Below are positions 16,014 to 23,318 of a stretch of DNA of 64,000 nucleotides, in pieces (the stretch's first letter is position 1; every line of letters begins with the position of its first letter). The position numbers and the translations under genes are program-made. The stretch is from Leptolinea sp. UBA5203 (GTDB lineage Bacteria > Chloroflexota > Anaerolineae > Anaerolineales > Anaerolineaceae). The DNA lies in NCBI GenBank assembly GCA_002412765.1, contig DHVR01000004.1:1-64000 (forward strand), written 5' to 3'. The notes below the pieces were generated by a model, which saw only the letters and a program-made list of their open reading frames with translations, made no database searches and was not told the DNA's origin.

Positions 16014-17324
16014 TCAATTGACTTCCTTTTTCACCTCCTCCAGTTTCTCACCGCAGAAACGGTACGCCAGGCGCAGTAATTCACTGTCATCGATTAAATT
16101 TCTATCCCGCAGGGTGTTCAACACGGGGATGATTTCCCCGGCGGATTGCGCCAGCGCCAGGTTGTCCCGCGCGGAGATATCAGCGCCGCGTACCAGAATC
16201 TCCGCATCCGTATTTAATGAAGCATCAAAGCAAGCCGCCCGGCGGAGGACCACCCCCAGCATATCCTTTAATAGCCAACTGAAATATTGCTGACGCTGCT
16301 CATAATGCCGGTACGTCGGCCCACCCGCGGCTTCAGCCGTGGTGCGGGTGGCGCTTTCCGGTTCGGCCAGAAAGTGCAGCGGCAAACCCGCTCCGGCAGC
16401 CAGCATTTTCTTCATCGCCAAACCGTCCAGTCCCGATTCCTGGGATTCCAGTTTAGGATGCAGCACGTCCCACTCCTCCCCTTCGCCGGTCACCAGAATG
16501 GACCCTGGGGTGGGCGGCTGGGCATTCAACACCCGTTGACGTGAAAGCCGTTCGCTTTCATTTTGGTAACGCCCTTTGACCACATACAGAAACGAAGTGC
16601 GATAACGGTTCAAGCGCGCGCGGTCCTCCAACCAGTTGGCATAACGAGCCAGCCAGCGCAGCACCGGCGCCAGGTCGGATTCCCCCCACACCCCGCCCAC
16701 CGTGCGGTTGATGGCATAATGCAGCATCACCGTGCGAAAGCTGCCGTCAGGTTCCGGCTGGTCATCCAGCGGATCGTATGCCGGCCAGGGAGCTGACCCG
16801 GGGAGGTTAAACGCTGTGCGCGATACGTATGCCAAACCCTGTTCGCAGTCTTCATTGCGCGTCTGTATCTCCTCAATATGACTGGCCGGCACTGCCCGCA
16901 CATACGACATGCCGCCGGCATCCGTGCTCAGCAGGAGAAACAGGTTGCCGCTCAGCGTCAGTTCATCACACCATTCCATGCAGCGCACGGACATGCGGTT
17001 CAAGGGGTGCTTCCAGAAGGATTTTAGAAAAGCCAGTGTAGGCGTGTCCTCACAATCCAGTTGAAACCCGCCGCCCACCACATATTGACTGGTCAGCTCA
17101 ACCATGCGCCGCGCCAACGGATTGACACGCCAGGCAGTCAGTGCCTGCTGCATAATGTCATATCGTTCCGCCGGCCCTCGTTCACGGTCTCCGCCGGATA
17201 AAGGGAAATATCCGGGCAGGCTTTCGTTCTCCGCTTCAATTTGCTGTAATTGCTCGCGTACTTTCCTTTGCACCCACGGCGCGCTGATTTTTTCCGTGAT
17301 TCTGTCCATCCAATTCATTCTCAT
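16014..17324 (-). CDS. Phage portal protein
   Basis: A 436-residue protein with portal features: WRVNPLARRMVELTSQYVVGGG near residue 65, EWCDELTLSGNLFLLLSTD near 115, AVPASHIEEIQT, and a long C-terminal helical region with SARDNLALAQSAGEI near residue 395. Portals form the dodecameric ring through which TerL pumps DNA. It lies just upstream of the protease-capsid fusion (39 bases) and 5 bases after the lysin-like gene, in one operon. GGGAGG precedes the ATG by about nine bases. Length is in the usual range of 400-550. Confidence 0.82.
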   Translation of the reverse strand: MRMNWMDRITEKISAPWVQRKVREQLQQIEAENESLPGYFPLSGGDRERGPAERYDIMQQALTAWRVNPLARRMVELTSQYVVGGGFQLDCEDTPTLAFLKSFWKHPLNRMSVRCMEWCDELTLSGNLFLLLSTDAGGMSYVRAVPASHIEEIQTRNEDCEQGLAYVSRTAFNLPGSAPWPAYDPLDDQPEPDGSFRTVMLHYAINRTVGGVWGESDLAPVLRWLARYANWLEDRARLNRYRTSFLYVVKGRYQNESERLSRQRVLNAQPPTPGSILVTGEGEEWDVLHPKLESQESGLDGLAMKKMLAAGAGLPLHFLAEPESATRTTAEAAGGPTYRHYEQRQQYFSWLLKDMLGVVLRRAACFDASLNTDAEILVRGADISARDNLALAQSAGEIIPVLNTLRDRNLIDDSELLRLAYRFCGEKLEEVKKEVN

Positions 17325-17329
17325 CCTGC

Positions 17330-18274
17330 TTAACCTCCCATTTGTTCAATTGTCCAGCCGTGAAGTTTGGCCTGTGTTTCCAACTGCTTAACCCGGGTTT
17401 CCAGGGTTATTTTTTCTTCCGCTAATTCACCCTTCCATAAACCAGCAGCCTGCTGGATTTCCTGCCACCAGCCCACTTTTGTCCCAGTCATCTCTGCCGG
17501 ACCATCCGCTTTGGTCACCGAATCCCAGCTCCACCAGCTCAGACCGGGGCATTTCAACAAGCGGGCAGTCTGCACAAAATTCTGAATCTGCACCCGGCTC
17601 GGCTGCCAGGGCTGGCCGTTGACCGATTGCGAATACAATCCGCCGATAGGGACCAGCGGTAACGTTTTGACCGCCGTTAGTTCCGTATGGCAGCGCTGGT
17701 ATTGCAGTCCGGGGCCGTTCTCCCGCCTGTCCCCCACCCAGTAGACCTGCGGCATATGGCAGTCCCCTTTGTCCGCGTCCAGCCAGGAGGCAAAGGTTTG
17801 CCAGGGAAACTCCCGATGCAGCGAGGGAAAACGGTAGCTGCACAACGCCAGCGGGATGCTGCTGCCAGCCCGCAATCGTTTCATGAAGAGCTCGGCGGCC
17901 TTACTCCCGGCGGTTTTGTACTCCTGTTCCACATCCAGAATGTAACCTTGCAGCCCCAGACGGTTGATGCGCTCCAGCGCCCGCTCCGCTTCCTTTTCCG
18001 GCTCCCGTCCGTACAGATAATGCCAACCGATCTTCGCCAGTCCACAGCGGGAGATTTGTTCCAGCAGCGCGCGCAAGCCGCTATCTTCCCACTGCGCCTG
18101 GGTGCGCCGAGTGAGGTTAAAGGGCACCGCTCCATCCGCAACTTTGACGTACACTCCGGCTATCTTCAATGAGCTGACTGCATTGGAGAATCGCTCCAGG
18201 TCAGACGCCTGATCCTGTGTTTTGAATACTTCACCCAGTTGCCACAAAAACAGGCTTACGCCATCAAAAACCAT
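17330..18274 (-). CDS. GH25-like lysin with C-terminal coiled coil
   Basis: A 314-residue protein. It opens FDGVSLFLWQLGEVF and continues through GVYVKVADG, KIGWHYLYG, GYILDVEQEYK, ALCSYRF, CHMPQVYW and LSWWSWDSV, the strand ends of a TIM barrel of the GH25 muramidase type, with the D-x-E pair of GYILDVEQEYK as likely catalytic acids. Residues about 285-308 form a coiled coil (ITLETRVKQLETQAKL). No signal peptide, as expected for a phage lysin that needs a holin. Oddly, it sits between TerL and portal instead of next to the holin-like gene, so it could instead be a virion-associated enzyme. GGAGGGAG precedes the ATG. Confidence 0.65.
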   Translation of the reverse strand: MVFDGVSLFLWQLGEVFKTQDQASDLERFSNAVSSLKIAGVYVKVADGAVPFNLTRRTQAQWEDSGLRALLEQISRCGLAKIGWHYLYGREPEKEAERALERINRLGLQGYILDVEQEYKTAGSKAAELFMKRLRAGSSIPLALCSYRFPSLHREFPWQTFASWLDADKGDCHMPQVYWVGDRRENGPGLQYQRCHTELTAVKTLPLVPIGGLYSQSVNGQPWQPSRVQIQNFVQTARLLKCPGLSWWSWDSVTKADGPAEMTGTKVGWWQEIQQAAGLWKGELAEEKITLETRVKQLETQAKLHGWTIEQMGG

Positions 18275-18283
18275 CTCTCCCTC

Positions 18284-19813
18284 CTAAAATCCCTTATCCA
18301 ATTCCAGCAGCGGATCAGCCGCCGGCACGATCACCGTCGGCTGGCTGCGCTGCCAGGTGAAACTGTCCAACACCGCGCACAGCGCCGCCGAAAGCACCCA
18401 ATCATCATGCAAAAATTTTCCATTCAGCGGATCACGAACCTGAGCCGGAACGCCCCACTGCATGCGCTGCTCGGGACCCGGCAAAATCTTCATCTCACAG
18501 CCGGCCAATTGACGATAGAACAATTCCTGAAGCGAATTCTCCTGCTCACACGGTTGATGTTCCAGAAAACGGCCCGATTCCACCAGCGCCAGGAACTGCC
18601 AGCCCAATTGGGATTTCGTCGCTCGGTTGAAGCCATAGCGCACCACGCGATCGGGAAAACTCTTTTCCAGAAACGAAGCCAATCCGGCGCCGATGCCGGT
18701 GGCATCCACCACGATGGCCTGCGCCTGCCAGTGCTGGGCCATGGCGCGAATCTCCCCATACAATTGATTGTGCGCCGTGCCGACCCACACCCGCCGGTGC
18801 ACCACGCGATAAATCGCCGCCTGCAAGCCTTCATCCGCCAATCCGCTGGGGTCCACATCCACCACCGTCAGTGCGGTGGCATCCCGCTGATCCTCGCTAA
18901 GACTTGCCGTGGAAAGGGGCTCCCCGCCCACATCGATCAACAGGGCATATTGAGGAACGTCGCCTCCCAATCCCGGGCGAGGCTGATCCTGCCACTCATG
19001 CAAACCAGCCATGCGCGCGATGCGCTGGGCAGGGAACATGCCGCTCTCTTCATCTATGGTTTCACTGAAATACTGGGTACGGATCATGGGATGGTTGCGT
19101 CCAAAGCGCGCCACCTGACCTGCCACAAAGCGCTTGTAATCGGCTACTTCCGCCCCCACCTCATCCGCGGTGCAGATGAAGGCCCGGCGCAGGCCATCCT
19201 GCTGCTCCGCTTCGCGGGAAGCTTCCAGTTCCCTGGCCAGCAAAGTCTGCGACGTCCAGGCAGTTCCCCAAAAGACCCGTGTGGCATTGGTACTGGCAGC
19301 CATGGGGGCAATCTCCCGATCATACTTTTCGATGCTCACGTCCTGGGCCTCGTCCACTTCCAACAAAGCATTGGCCGTGGCCCCCACGATGTTGGCCTCC
19401 GGGCTGCCGGAAAGAAATGCCAGACGTGCCTGCCCAATCCGGTAGCAATAGCCATTCTCCTTGGACCACAACCTGCGCGTGATCAGGTTCTTTTTCAGCA
19501 CCCGCTCCAGGCGGTGCATGGCATTCAGCGATTGCGGTTTCCAGGTGGGCGAGATTTTTACCATCTCCGCCGATTGCGTGGATAACACCGAAAGCAAATA
19601 AGCCTCAATATGCGCCTGAACTTCATTTTTTCCGGATTGGCGGGGAAACATGACCACAATACTATGGCCGCGATGCAGCAGCACGGAAGCGATCACCGCC
19701 TGAGCCGCCGCCAATTGATAGGAGCGCAAAGACAAGCCAGAGGCACGCTCACAAAACACGGCGATATCCTGCAGCAACAGGGTCAAATCCTGCTGAATCT
19801 TGCGCTGGCTCAT
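18284..19813 (-). CDS. Phage terminase large subunit
   Basis: A 509-residue protein: Walker A-like FPRQSGKNE near residue 58, Walker B ALLEVDEAQDV near 150, a coupling motif FWGTAWTSQ near 180, then a RuvC-like nuclease half with ALLIDVGGE (about 285), VVDVDPSG, and QAIVVDATGIGAGLASFLEK (about 380). This is the packaging motor and headful/cos nuclease of tailed phages and related elements. Its ATG overlaps the stop of the upstream small gene as ATGA. All catalytic acids I can place are present, so the enzyme looks intact and not decayed. Confidence 0.88.
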   Translation of the reverse strand: MSQRKIQQDLTLLLQDIAVFCERASGLSLRSYQLAAAQAVIASVLLHRGHSIVVMFPRQSGKNEVQAHIEAYLLSVLSTQSAEMVKISPTWKPQSLNAMHRLERVLKKNLITRRLWSKENGYCYRIGQARLAFLSGSPEANIVGATANALLEVDEAQDVSIEKYDREIAPMAASTNATRVFWGTAWTSQTLLARELEASREAEQQDGLRRAFICTADEVGAEVADYKRFVAGQVARFGRNHPMIRTQYFSETIDEESGMFPAQRIARMAGLHEWQDQPRPGLGGDVPQYALLIDVGGEPLSTASLSEDQRDATALTVVDVDPSGLADEGLQAAIYRVVHRRVWVGTAHNQLYGEIRAMAQHWQAQAIVVDATGIGAGLASFLEKSFPDRVVRYGFNRATKSQLGWQFLALVESGRFLEHQPCEQENSLQELFYRQLAGCEMKILPGPEQRMQWGVPAQVRDPLNGKFLHDDWVLSAALCAVLDSFTWQRSQPTVIVPAADPLLELDKGF

Positions 19814-20085
19814 GGCAGCATGTTTCCAATAAAGGTTTTCAAAAACGCCGCCAGCGAGACCAGCCCCGAGCCGCCCGCAGCCACGGAGAAGCGCGTCACC
19901 CCTTCCGTATTGCGGCGAATACGCTCTTCATGATCTGCCGCCATTTTTTCCAACAATCCCAGGCGTTGATCGCTCAACGCCAGCAAATGTGCCTGCCCAA
20001 CACGAATTTCTTTCAATTCCGCCCGCAGCCCATCCATGGCACGCCCCAATCGTTCCGCAATTAATTGTGCACTTTCATCCTGCAT
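19810..20085 (-). CDS. Small coiled-coil/membrane protein upstream of TerL
   Basis: A 91-residue protein (MQDESAQLIAERLGRAMDGL...) with a coiled-coil N-terminal half ending in DHEERIRRNTEGV and a hydrophobic C-terminal segment GGSGLVSLAAFLKTFIGNML. The layout resembles the small haemolysin-XhlA-type or spanin-like membrane proteins of phages, but no motif is decisive. The ATG at 20085 is chosen for its GGAGGAGAAAG ribosome site; longer in-frame starts lack one. Coupled to TerL by an ATGA overlap. Confidence 0.6.
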   Translation of the reverse strand: MQDESAQLIAERLGRAMDGLRAELKEIRVGQAHLLALSDQRLGLLEKMAADHEERIRRNTEGVTRFSVAAGGSGLVSLAAFLKTFIGNMLP

Positions 20086-20199
20086 CTTTCTCCTCCGTTG
20101 AGGAAAACCGGCCTCATGGCTCATGGGGCACCAGGGTCTCATTGATCCGCTGGTACTCCTATTTCAGAACCCGATGAAACCAGGGCCGGTCTCCTACCT

Positions 20200-20451
20200 C
20201 TACCCCCTGCTTTTGAAATCGCTCACCACATCCCGCACGGCTTCCGCCAGGGCAGCAGCGAACGTCTCATCCTCACCCAAACTCTGCTGCGCCTTGATCA
20301 AGGTAGCCAGCCGGGTAGCGGCTTTGCCGACAGCATCCAGCACGTTCAACAATTGCCCGATCTCAATATCTTCCGTGAACTGGTCCCGAACAATCCGGAT
20401 CAGCTTGCGCAGATAGTTGATTTCTTCATTTAGATGATCCCTGTTTTCCAT
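20200..20451 (-). CDS. Small helical protein, first gene of the phage-like operon
   Basis: An 83-residue, almost fully helical, acidic protein (MENRDHLNEEINYLRKLIRI...AATRLATLIKAQQSL...). No HTH motif is visible. By position, just upstream of TerL, it could be the small terminase subunit or a regulator, but nothing in the sequence proves it. The 114 bases between it and the next gene hold nothing I can name. It is the most upstream gene of the operon, and a perfect 34-base palindrome lies 64 bases before its ATG. Confidence 0.55.
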   Translation of the reverse strand: MENRDHLNEEINYLRKLIRIVRDQFTEDIEIGQLLNVLDAVGKAATRLATLIKAQQSLGEDETFAAALAEAVRDVVSDFKSRG

Positions 20452-20514
20452 TCAACTCCATCCAAGTATAGATATTTTGTTCTATTTATAGACAGTATAG
20501 TGAACGCCCAGCAA

Positions 20515-20548
20515 GCTTTCAACCTGTTAAAATTAACAGGTTGAAAGC
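20515..20548. promoter_or_regulatory. 34-base perfect palindrome, possible operator
   Basis: GCTTTCAACCTGTTAA (20515-20530), AA, then the exact complement to 20548. It lies upstream of both the phage-like operon (minus) and the tad genes (plus). Symmetry suits a dimeric repressor; neither flank carries a T-tract, so a terminator is less likely. Confidence 0.4.
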
Positions 20549-20583
20549 CAAAACATACATAAAACTCCTCCCTTCCACGAAAC

Positions 20584-20603
20584 ACCGGATTGTCCGGTTT
20601 TTG
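20584..20603 (+). terminator. Orphan terminator-like hairpin
   Basis: ACCGGA, loop TTG, TCCGGT then TTTTTG: a small rho-independent terminator on the + strand with no + strand gene upstream. It may shield the tad promoter at 20656 or end a short untranslated transcript. Confidence 0.45.
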
Positions 20604-20655
20604 TTACAATTAGGTACACAGGGCATTACAATATCCAAAAATGCTACCCCAACGA

Positions 20656-20684
20656 TTGACGAAGGGGGCTGAATCAAGTATTGT
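20656..20684 (+). promoter_or_regulatory. Candidate promoter of the tad-type genes
   Basis: TTGACG (20656-20661), 17 bases, TATTGT (20679-20684), 37 bases before the TadE ATG at 20722. Confidence 0.45.
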
Positions 20685-20721
20685 ATAAACAGGTCTCATA
20701 GATTAAAACAGGGAAAAGGGT

Positions 20722-21489
20722 ATGAAATCACTCTTTCAAAAATATAAAGTCGTTATGGCGTCCCATCCTACATTAAAAAAAGCCCAATCCTTTGTGGAAT
20801 TGGCGCTGATTTTACCTGTCCTGATCATGATCCTCTTGGGGGTGGTCGAGATTTCATTCCTGGTGTCCCAATACCTGGACCTATTAGACCTCACCCGCGA
20901 AGCCGCCCGTTTCGCTTCCGTCCGCGATCCCTTTGACAGTACAACGCCGGATTATGATTGCCGAGAAGCATCCCCTTTCTATTTTTATTACGACACCGCC
21001 TGCGTCTTCTCCCCTCCCCCAAACTCCGGTAAGTGTGATTATTTAACGCACCCATTTTGTAATGGGGTGAACCCATACGCGGATATTGATCCGGCAACCG
21101 ATGACATCGTCATCTCGGTTTTCAGTGTCAGCGATGAAGGGGGTACTTACGAAGTGAAAGATGACTGGCCGCAGCCGGATGGTTATTGGGCGTTTTCAGA
21201 CCACGACCCCGACACTACCAATAATGCAAATTGGACCAAAGATTGTCAAGGCAATGTCGTCAAGACAGAGCCCTATTACACCATCGCCAGCGTCACAGAC
21301 CGATTAAACAGTGACACCGATACCCCGCACAGTAAAGGTTTCGTGGCTGTTGAACTTTATTATTGCTATCATCAAGTCTTGAAATTAGCCTTGGTTTTTC
21401 CAGATCCTTTGAGGTTACATGCATACACCCTTATGTCTCTTCCCGCGGCTGCGCCGACACCTACGCCCAGACCCAGCGTCTCGCCGTAA
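20722..21489 (+). CDS. TadE-family pseudopilin-like protein
   Basis: A 255-residue protein. The hydrophobic segment with SFVELALILPVLIMILLG after a KKAQ stretch (residues about 20-45) is the TadE/TadG type N-terminus, with the conserved Glu at the fifth position after the likely prepilin cut. The exported part is Asp-, Tyr- and Cys-rich, with about seven cysteines, and its C-terminal PAAAPTPTPRPS tail is a short proline stalk. TadE-like minor pilins take part in Tad/Flp pili or related surface secretion; no TadA/B/C, CpaA or secretin gene is present in the window. GGGAAAAGGG is the ribosome site. The following gene overlaps its end by 71 bases. Confidence 0.8.
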   Translation: MKSLFQKYKVVMASHPTLKKAQSFVELALILPVLIMILLGVVEISFLVSQYLDLLDLTREAARFASVRDPFDSTTPDYDCREASPFYFYYDTACVFSPPPNSGKCDYLTHPFCNGVNPYADIDPATDDIVISVFSVSDEGGTYEVKDDWPQPDGYWAFSDHDPDTTNNANWTKDCQGNVVKTEPYYTIASVTDRLNSDTDTPHSKGFVAVELYYCYHQVLKLALVFPDPLRLHAYTLMSLPAAAPTPTPRPSVSP

Positions 21490-23296
21490 AAGCTATACCG
21501 CTGCTTCCAAAGGTCAGATTCTGATCATTTTTGGCGCTGCGCTGCTAGCTATGGCTGTTTTCATGGGGCTGGCCATTGATGCCGCTTCTCTTTATCTGAC
21601 CCATGCGCGTCTTAAACGCGCCGTGGACTCGGCTGCTGTTTCGGCAGCCAATGACTTTAAAAGCGGTAAAACAATTGAAAATATGACCGAAGCCGCCAGA
21701 GAAGTGCTCATGCTGCATGATGTGGACATGACCACCGTGGATTTACATGTCTATGACTGCTTGACCCCCAACCTGGACACACTGGCTCCATCCTTTGACG
21801 CCATCTGTCCGGATACCACCATCTACTCTCCGAAAAAATTAATCTGGGTGGATGCTACCCAGGCTGCTCCCCTGTATTTCATGCAATTGATTGGCTTCAG
21901 CCAGGTCCCCTTATCCACCAACTCCATTGCCGAGGCTGCGCCGGTCGATCTCGTCATTGTGATTGATGTTTCCGAATCCATGGGAAACCAAACGCCGGGC
22001 TTTGTTAATGGAAATTATGACCCAAGCGCCTGTAATGCAGCCAACGATTGCCAGCCCCTGCTGGATGCCAAGACCGCTGCCCAGGCCCTGGTGGACAGCT
22101 TATACGAAGGCTATGACCAGGTTGCCATTGTCACCTATGACAGCATTGCCAACACTCATCTCATCGATAACTCCAATGGTGTGGATGTCCTGCTCAGCGA
22201 CAAATTTACAGATGACCCTCTCATTGCCACAGACGATACGTACATTACGGTTGCAGATACCCTTAATGCTATCCAACTGTACGATGACCCTCCCATCACA
22301 AAAATTTGGCCTACCTGGTACAGTCGCGGCTTCAGTCCAGACTATGCCGGAGCTGTGTTTAACCCAGTCTTCCCGGATGACCGCGACGGCGACGGCCGTG
22401 ACATTGACTATCCCGATTGCGGATCAGACCCTAGTGGATCAAATTGCTGTACGCTGGACGAAGATCGCTGGGACAGCACAAAAGACCCCTTTGGGTGGGG
22501 CGGCGTGCCCTGTGATGACGACAATAAGTTGGATGCCTACGATTTTGACGGCAATGGGGTCTATACTACGGCAGACACGGATGCAGCCAACAACTGGCTG
22601 GCAGATCCAAAACACCATTCCCTCTCCATCAATTCCACCTGTACCGGCTGCGGTATGCGTGCCGGTTCCAATATTTTAAAACTTTACGGCCGCCCGAATG
22701 CTGTTTGGGTCATGGTCTTTCTGTCCGACGGCGCTGCCAATATGACCGATACCCACACCTCAGATCCGGTTCTAGTTCCTACTCAATTTCCGAACGGGTA
22801 TTGCACCAGTGTCATGGATGTGGATTTTAAAAATGACAAAACCTGGCAGGCGCCCTGGTGTATTGATACCAAAATTGCTGCCGATGAACGCTACTGTATT
22901 GACGATGATCCTCTCACCTGTCCGCCGGATAGTATTCATCAAGTTGCCAATCCGGTGAATAATCATTATACGGTCTATGATTTCACCCTGGATATGATCG
23001 ATTCAACCGCATTGGTAAAATCCGACAACGCAAAGGAATTACGCGGAAATGACATTGCCATCTACAGCATTGCCTTGGGAGGGGCAGGGGATCAGGTGTA
23101 TGGTGTAGCCGTCGGCGAGCAACTCTTGCGTTATATGGCCGCTGTGGGGGATGACGGCGACCGCACCACCGATCCTTGTAAGACAACAGCTACGAAAACC
23201 GACTGCGGCCAGTATTACTTTGCCCCCAGCGGGGATCGTCTATTACCGATTTTTGAAGATATTGCCGGGCGTATTTACACCCGGATTACGCAATAA
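21419..23296 (+). CDS. TadG-like protein with von Willebrand factor A domain
   Basis: A 625-residue protein. The TadG-type N-terminus KGQILIIFGAALLAMAVFMG (residues 31-50) is followed by DAASLYLTHARLKRAVDSAA, typical of putative Flp pilus-assembly TadE/G-like proteins. A VWA domain starts near residue 178 with the metal-site motif DVSES (D183-S187). A long acidic, Cys-bearing insertion (about residues 290-420, with DRDGDGRDIDYPD and DFDGNGVYTTAD, which look like calcium-binding loops) interrupts the VWA fold. The ATG at 21419 has GAGG six bases upstream and no other start exists before the membrane segment, so the 71-base overlap with the TadE gene appears real. Likely a secreted or surface-bound adhesion or assembly factor. 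Confidence 0.78.
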   Translation: MHTPLCLFPRLRRHLRPDPASRRKSYTAASKGQILIIFGAALLAMAVFMGLAIDAASLYLTHARLKRAVDSAAVSAANDFKSGKTIENMTEAAREVLMLHDVDMTTVDLHVYDCLTPNLDTLAPSFDAICPDTTIYSPKKLIWVDATQAAPLYFMQLIGFSQVPLSTNSIAEAAPVDLVIVIDVSESMGNQTPGFVNGNYDPSACNAANDCQPLLDAKTAAQALVDSLYEGYDQVAIVTYDSIANTHLIDNSNGVDVLLSDKFTDDPLIATDDTYITVADTLNAIQLYDDPPITKIWPTWYSRGFSPDYAGAVFNPVFPDDRDGDGRDIDYPDCGSDPSGSNCCTLDEDRWDSTKDPFGWGGVPCDDDNKLDAYDFDGNGVYTTADTDAANNWLADPKHHSLSINSTCTGCGMRAGSNILKLYGRPNAVWVMVFLSDGAANMTDTHTSDPVLVPTQFPNGYCTSVMDVDFKNDKTWQAPWCIDTKIAADERYCIDDDPLTCPPDSIHQVANPVNNHYTVYDFTLDMIDSTALVKSDNAKELRGNDIAIYSIALGGAGDQVYGVAVGEQLLRYMAAVGDDGDRTTDPCKTTATKTDCGQYYFAPSGDRLLPIFEDIAGRIYTRITQ

Positions 23297-23318
23297 GTTT
23301 TCGGGTTGGAGAGAAACC

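Larger units (their letters stand above)
10848..20451 (-). mobile_element. Phage-like morphogenesis island (tail-less, integrase-less)
   Basis: Twelve tightly packed genes, all on the minus strand, include large terminase, portal, prohead protease-capsid fusion, a GH25-like lysin, a holin-like protein, a connector-like protein and a Mu gpF-like fragment. Base composition is visibly richer in G+C than the flanks. I find no integrase, repressor, replication gene, tail tube, tape-measure or baseplate gene, and no tRNA or flanking direct repeat acting as an attachment site. It could be a prophage remnant, a short-tailed phage block, or a domesticated gene-transfer-agent-like unit. Boundaries are the outermost genes, not proven ends. 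Confidence 0.75.

Noticed and set aside
18239..19585. Long open frame of about 448 codons on the + strand opposite the terminase gene
   Set aside because: It is antisense to an intact TerL with all motifs, in a G+C-rich stretch where such shadow frames are expected, and has no ribosome site or family pattern.
10848..20451. A complete prophage
   Set aside because: No integrase, repressor, replication or tail genes and no attachment-site repeats were found; the term phage-like island is safer.
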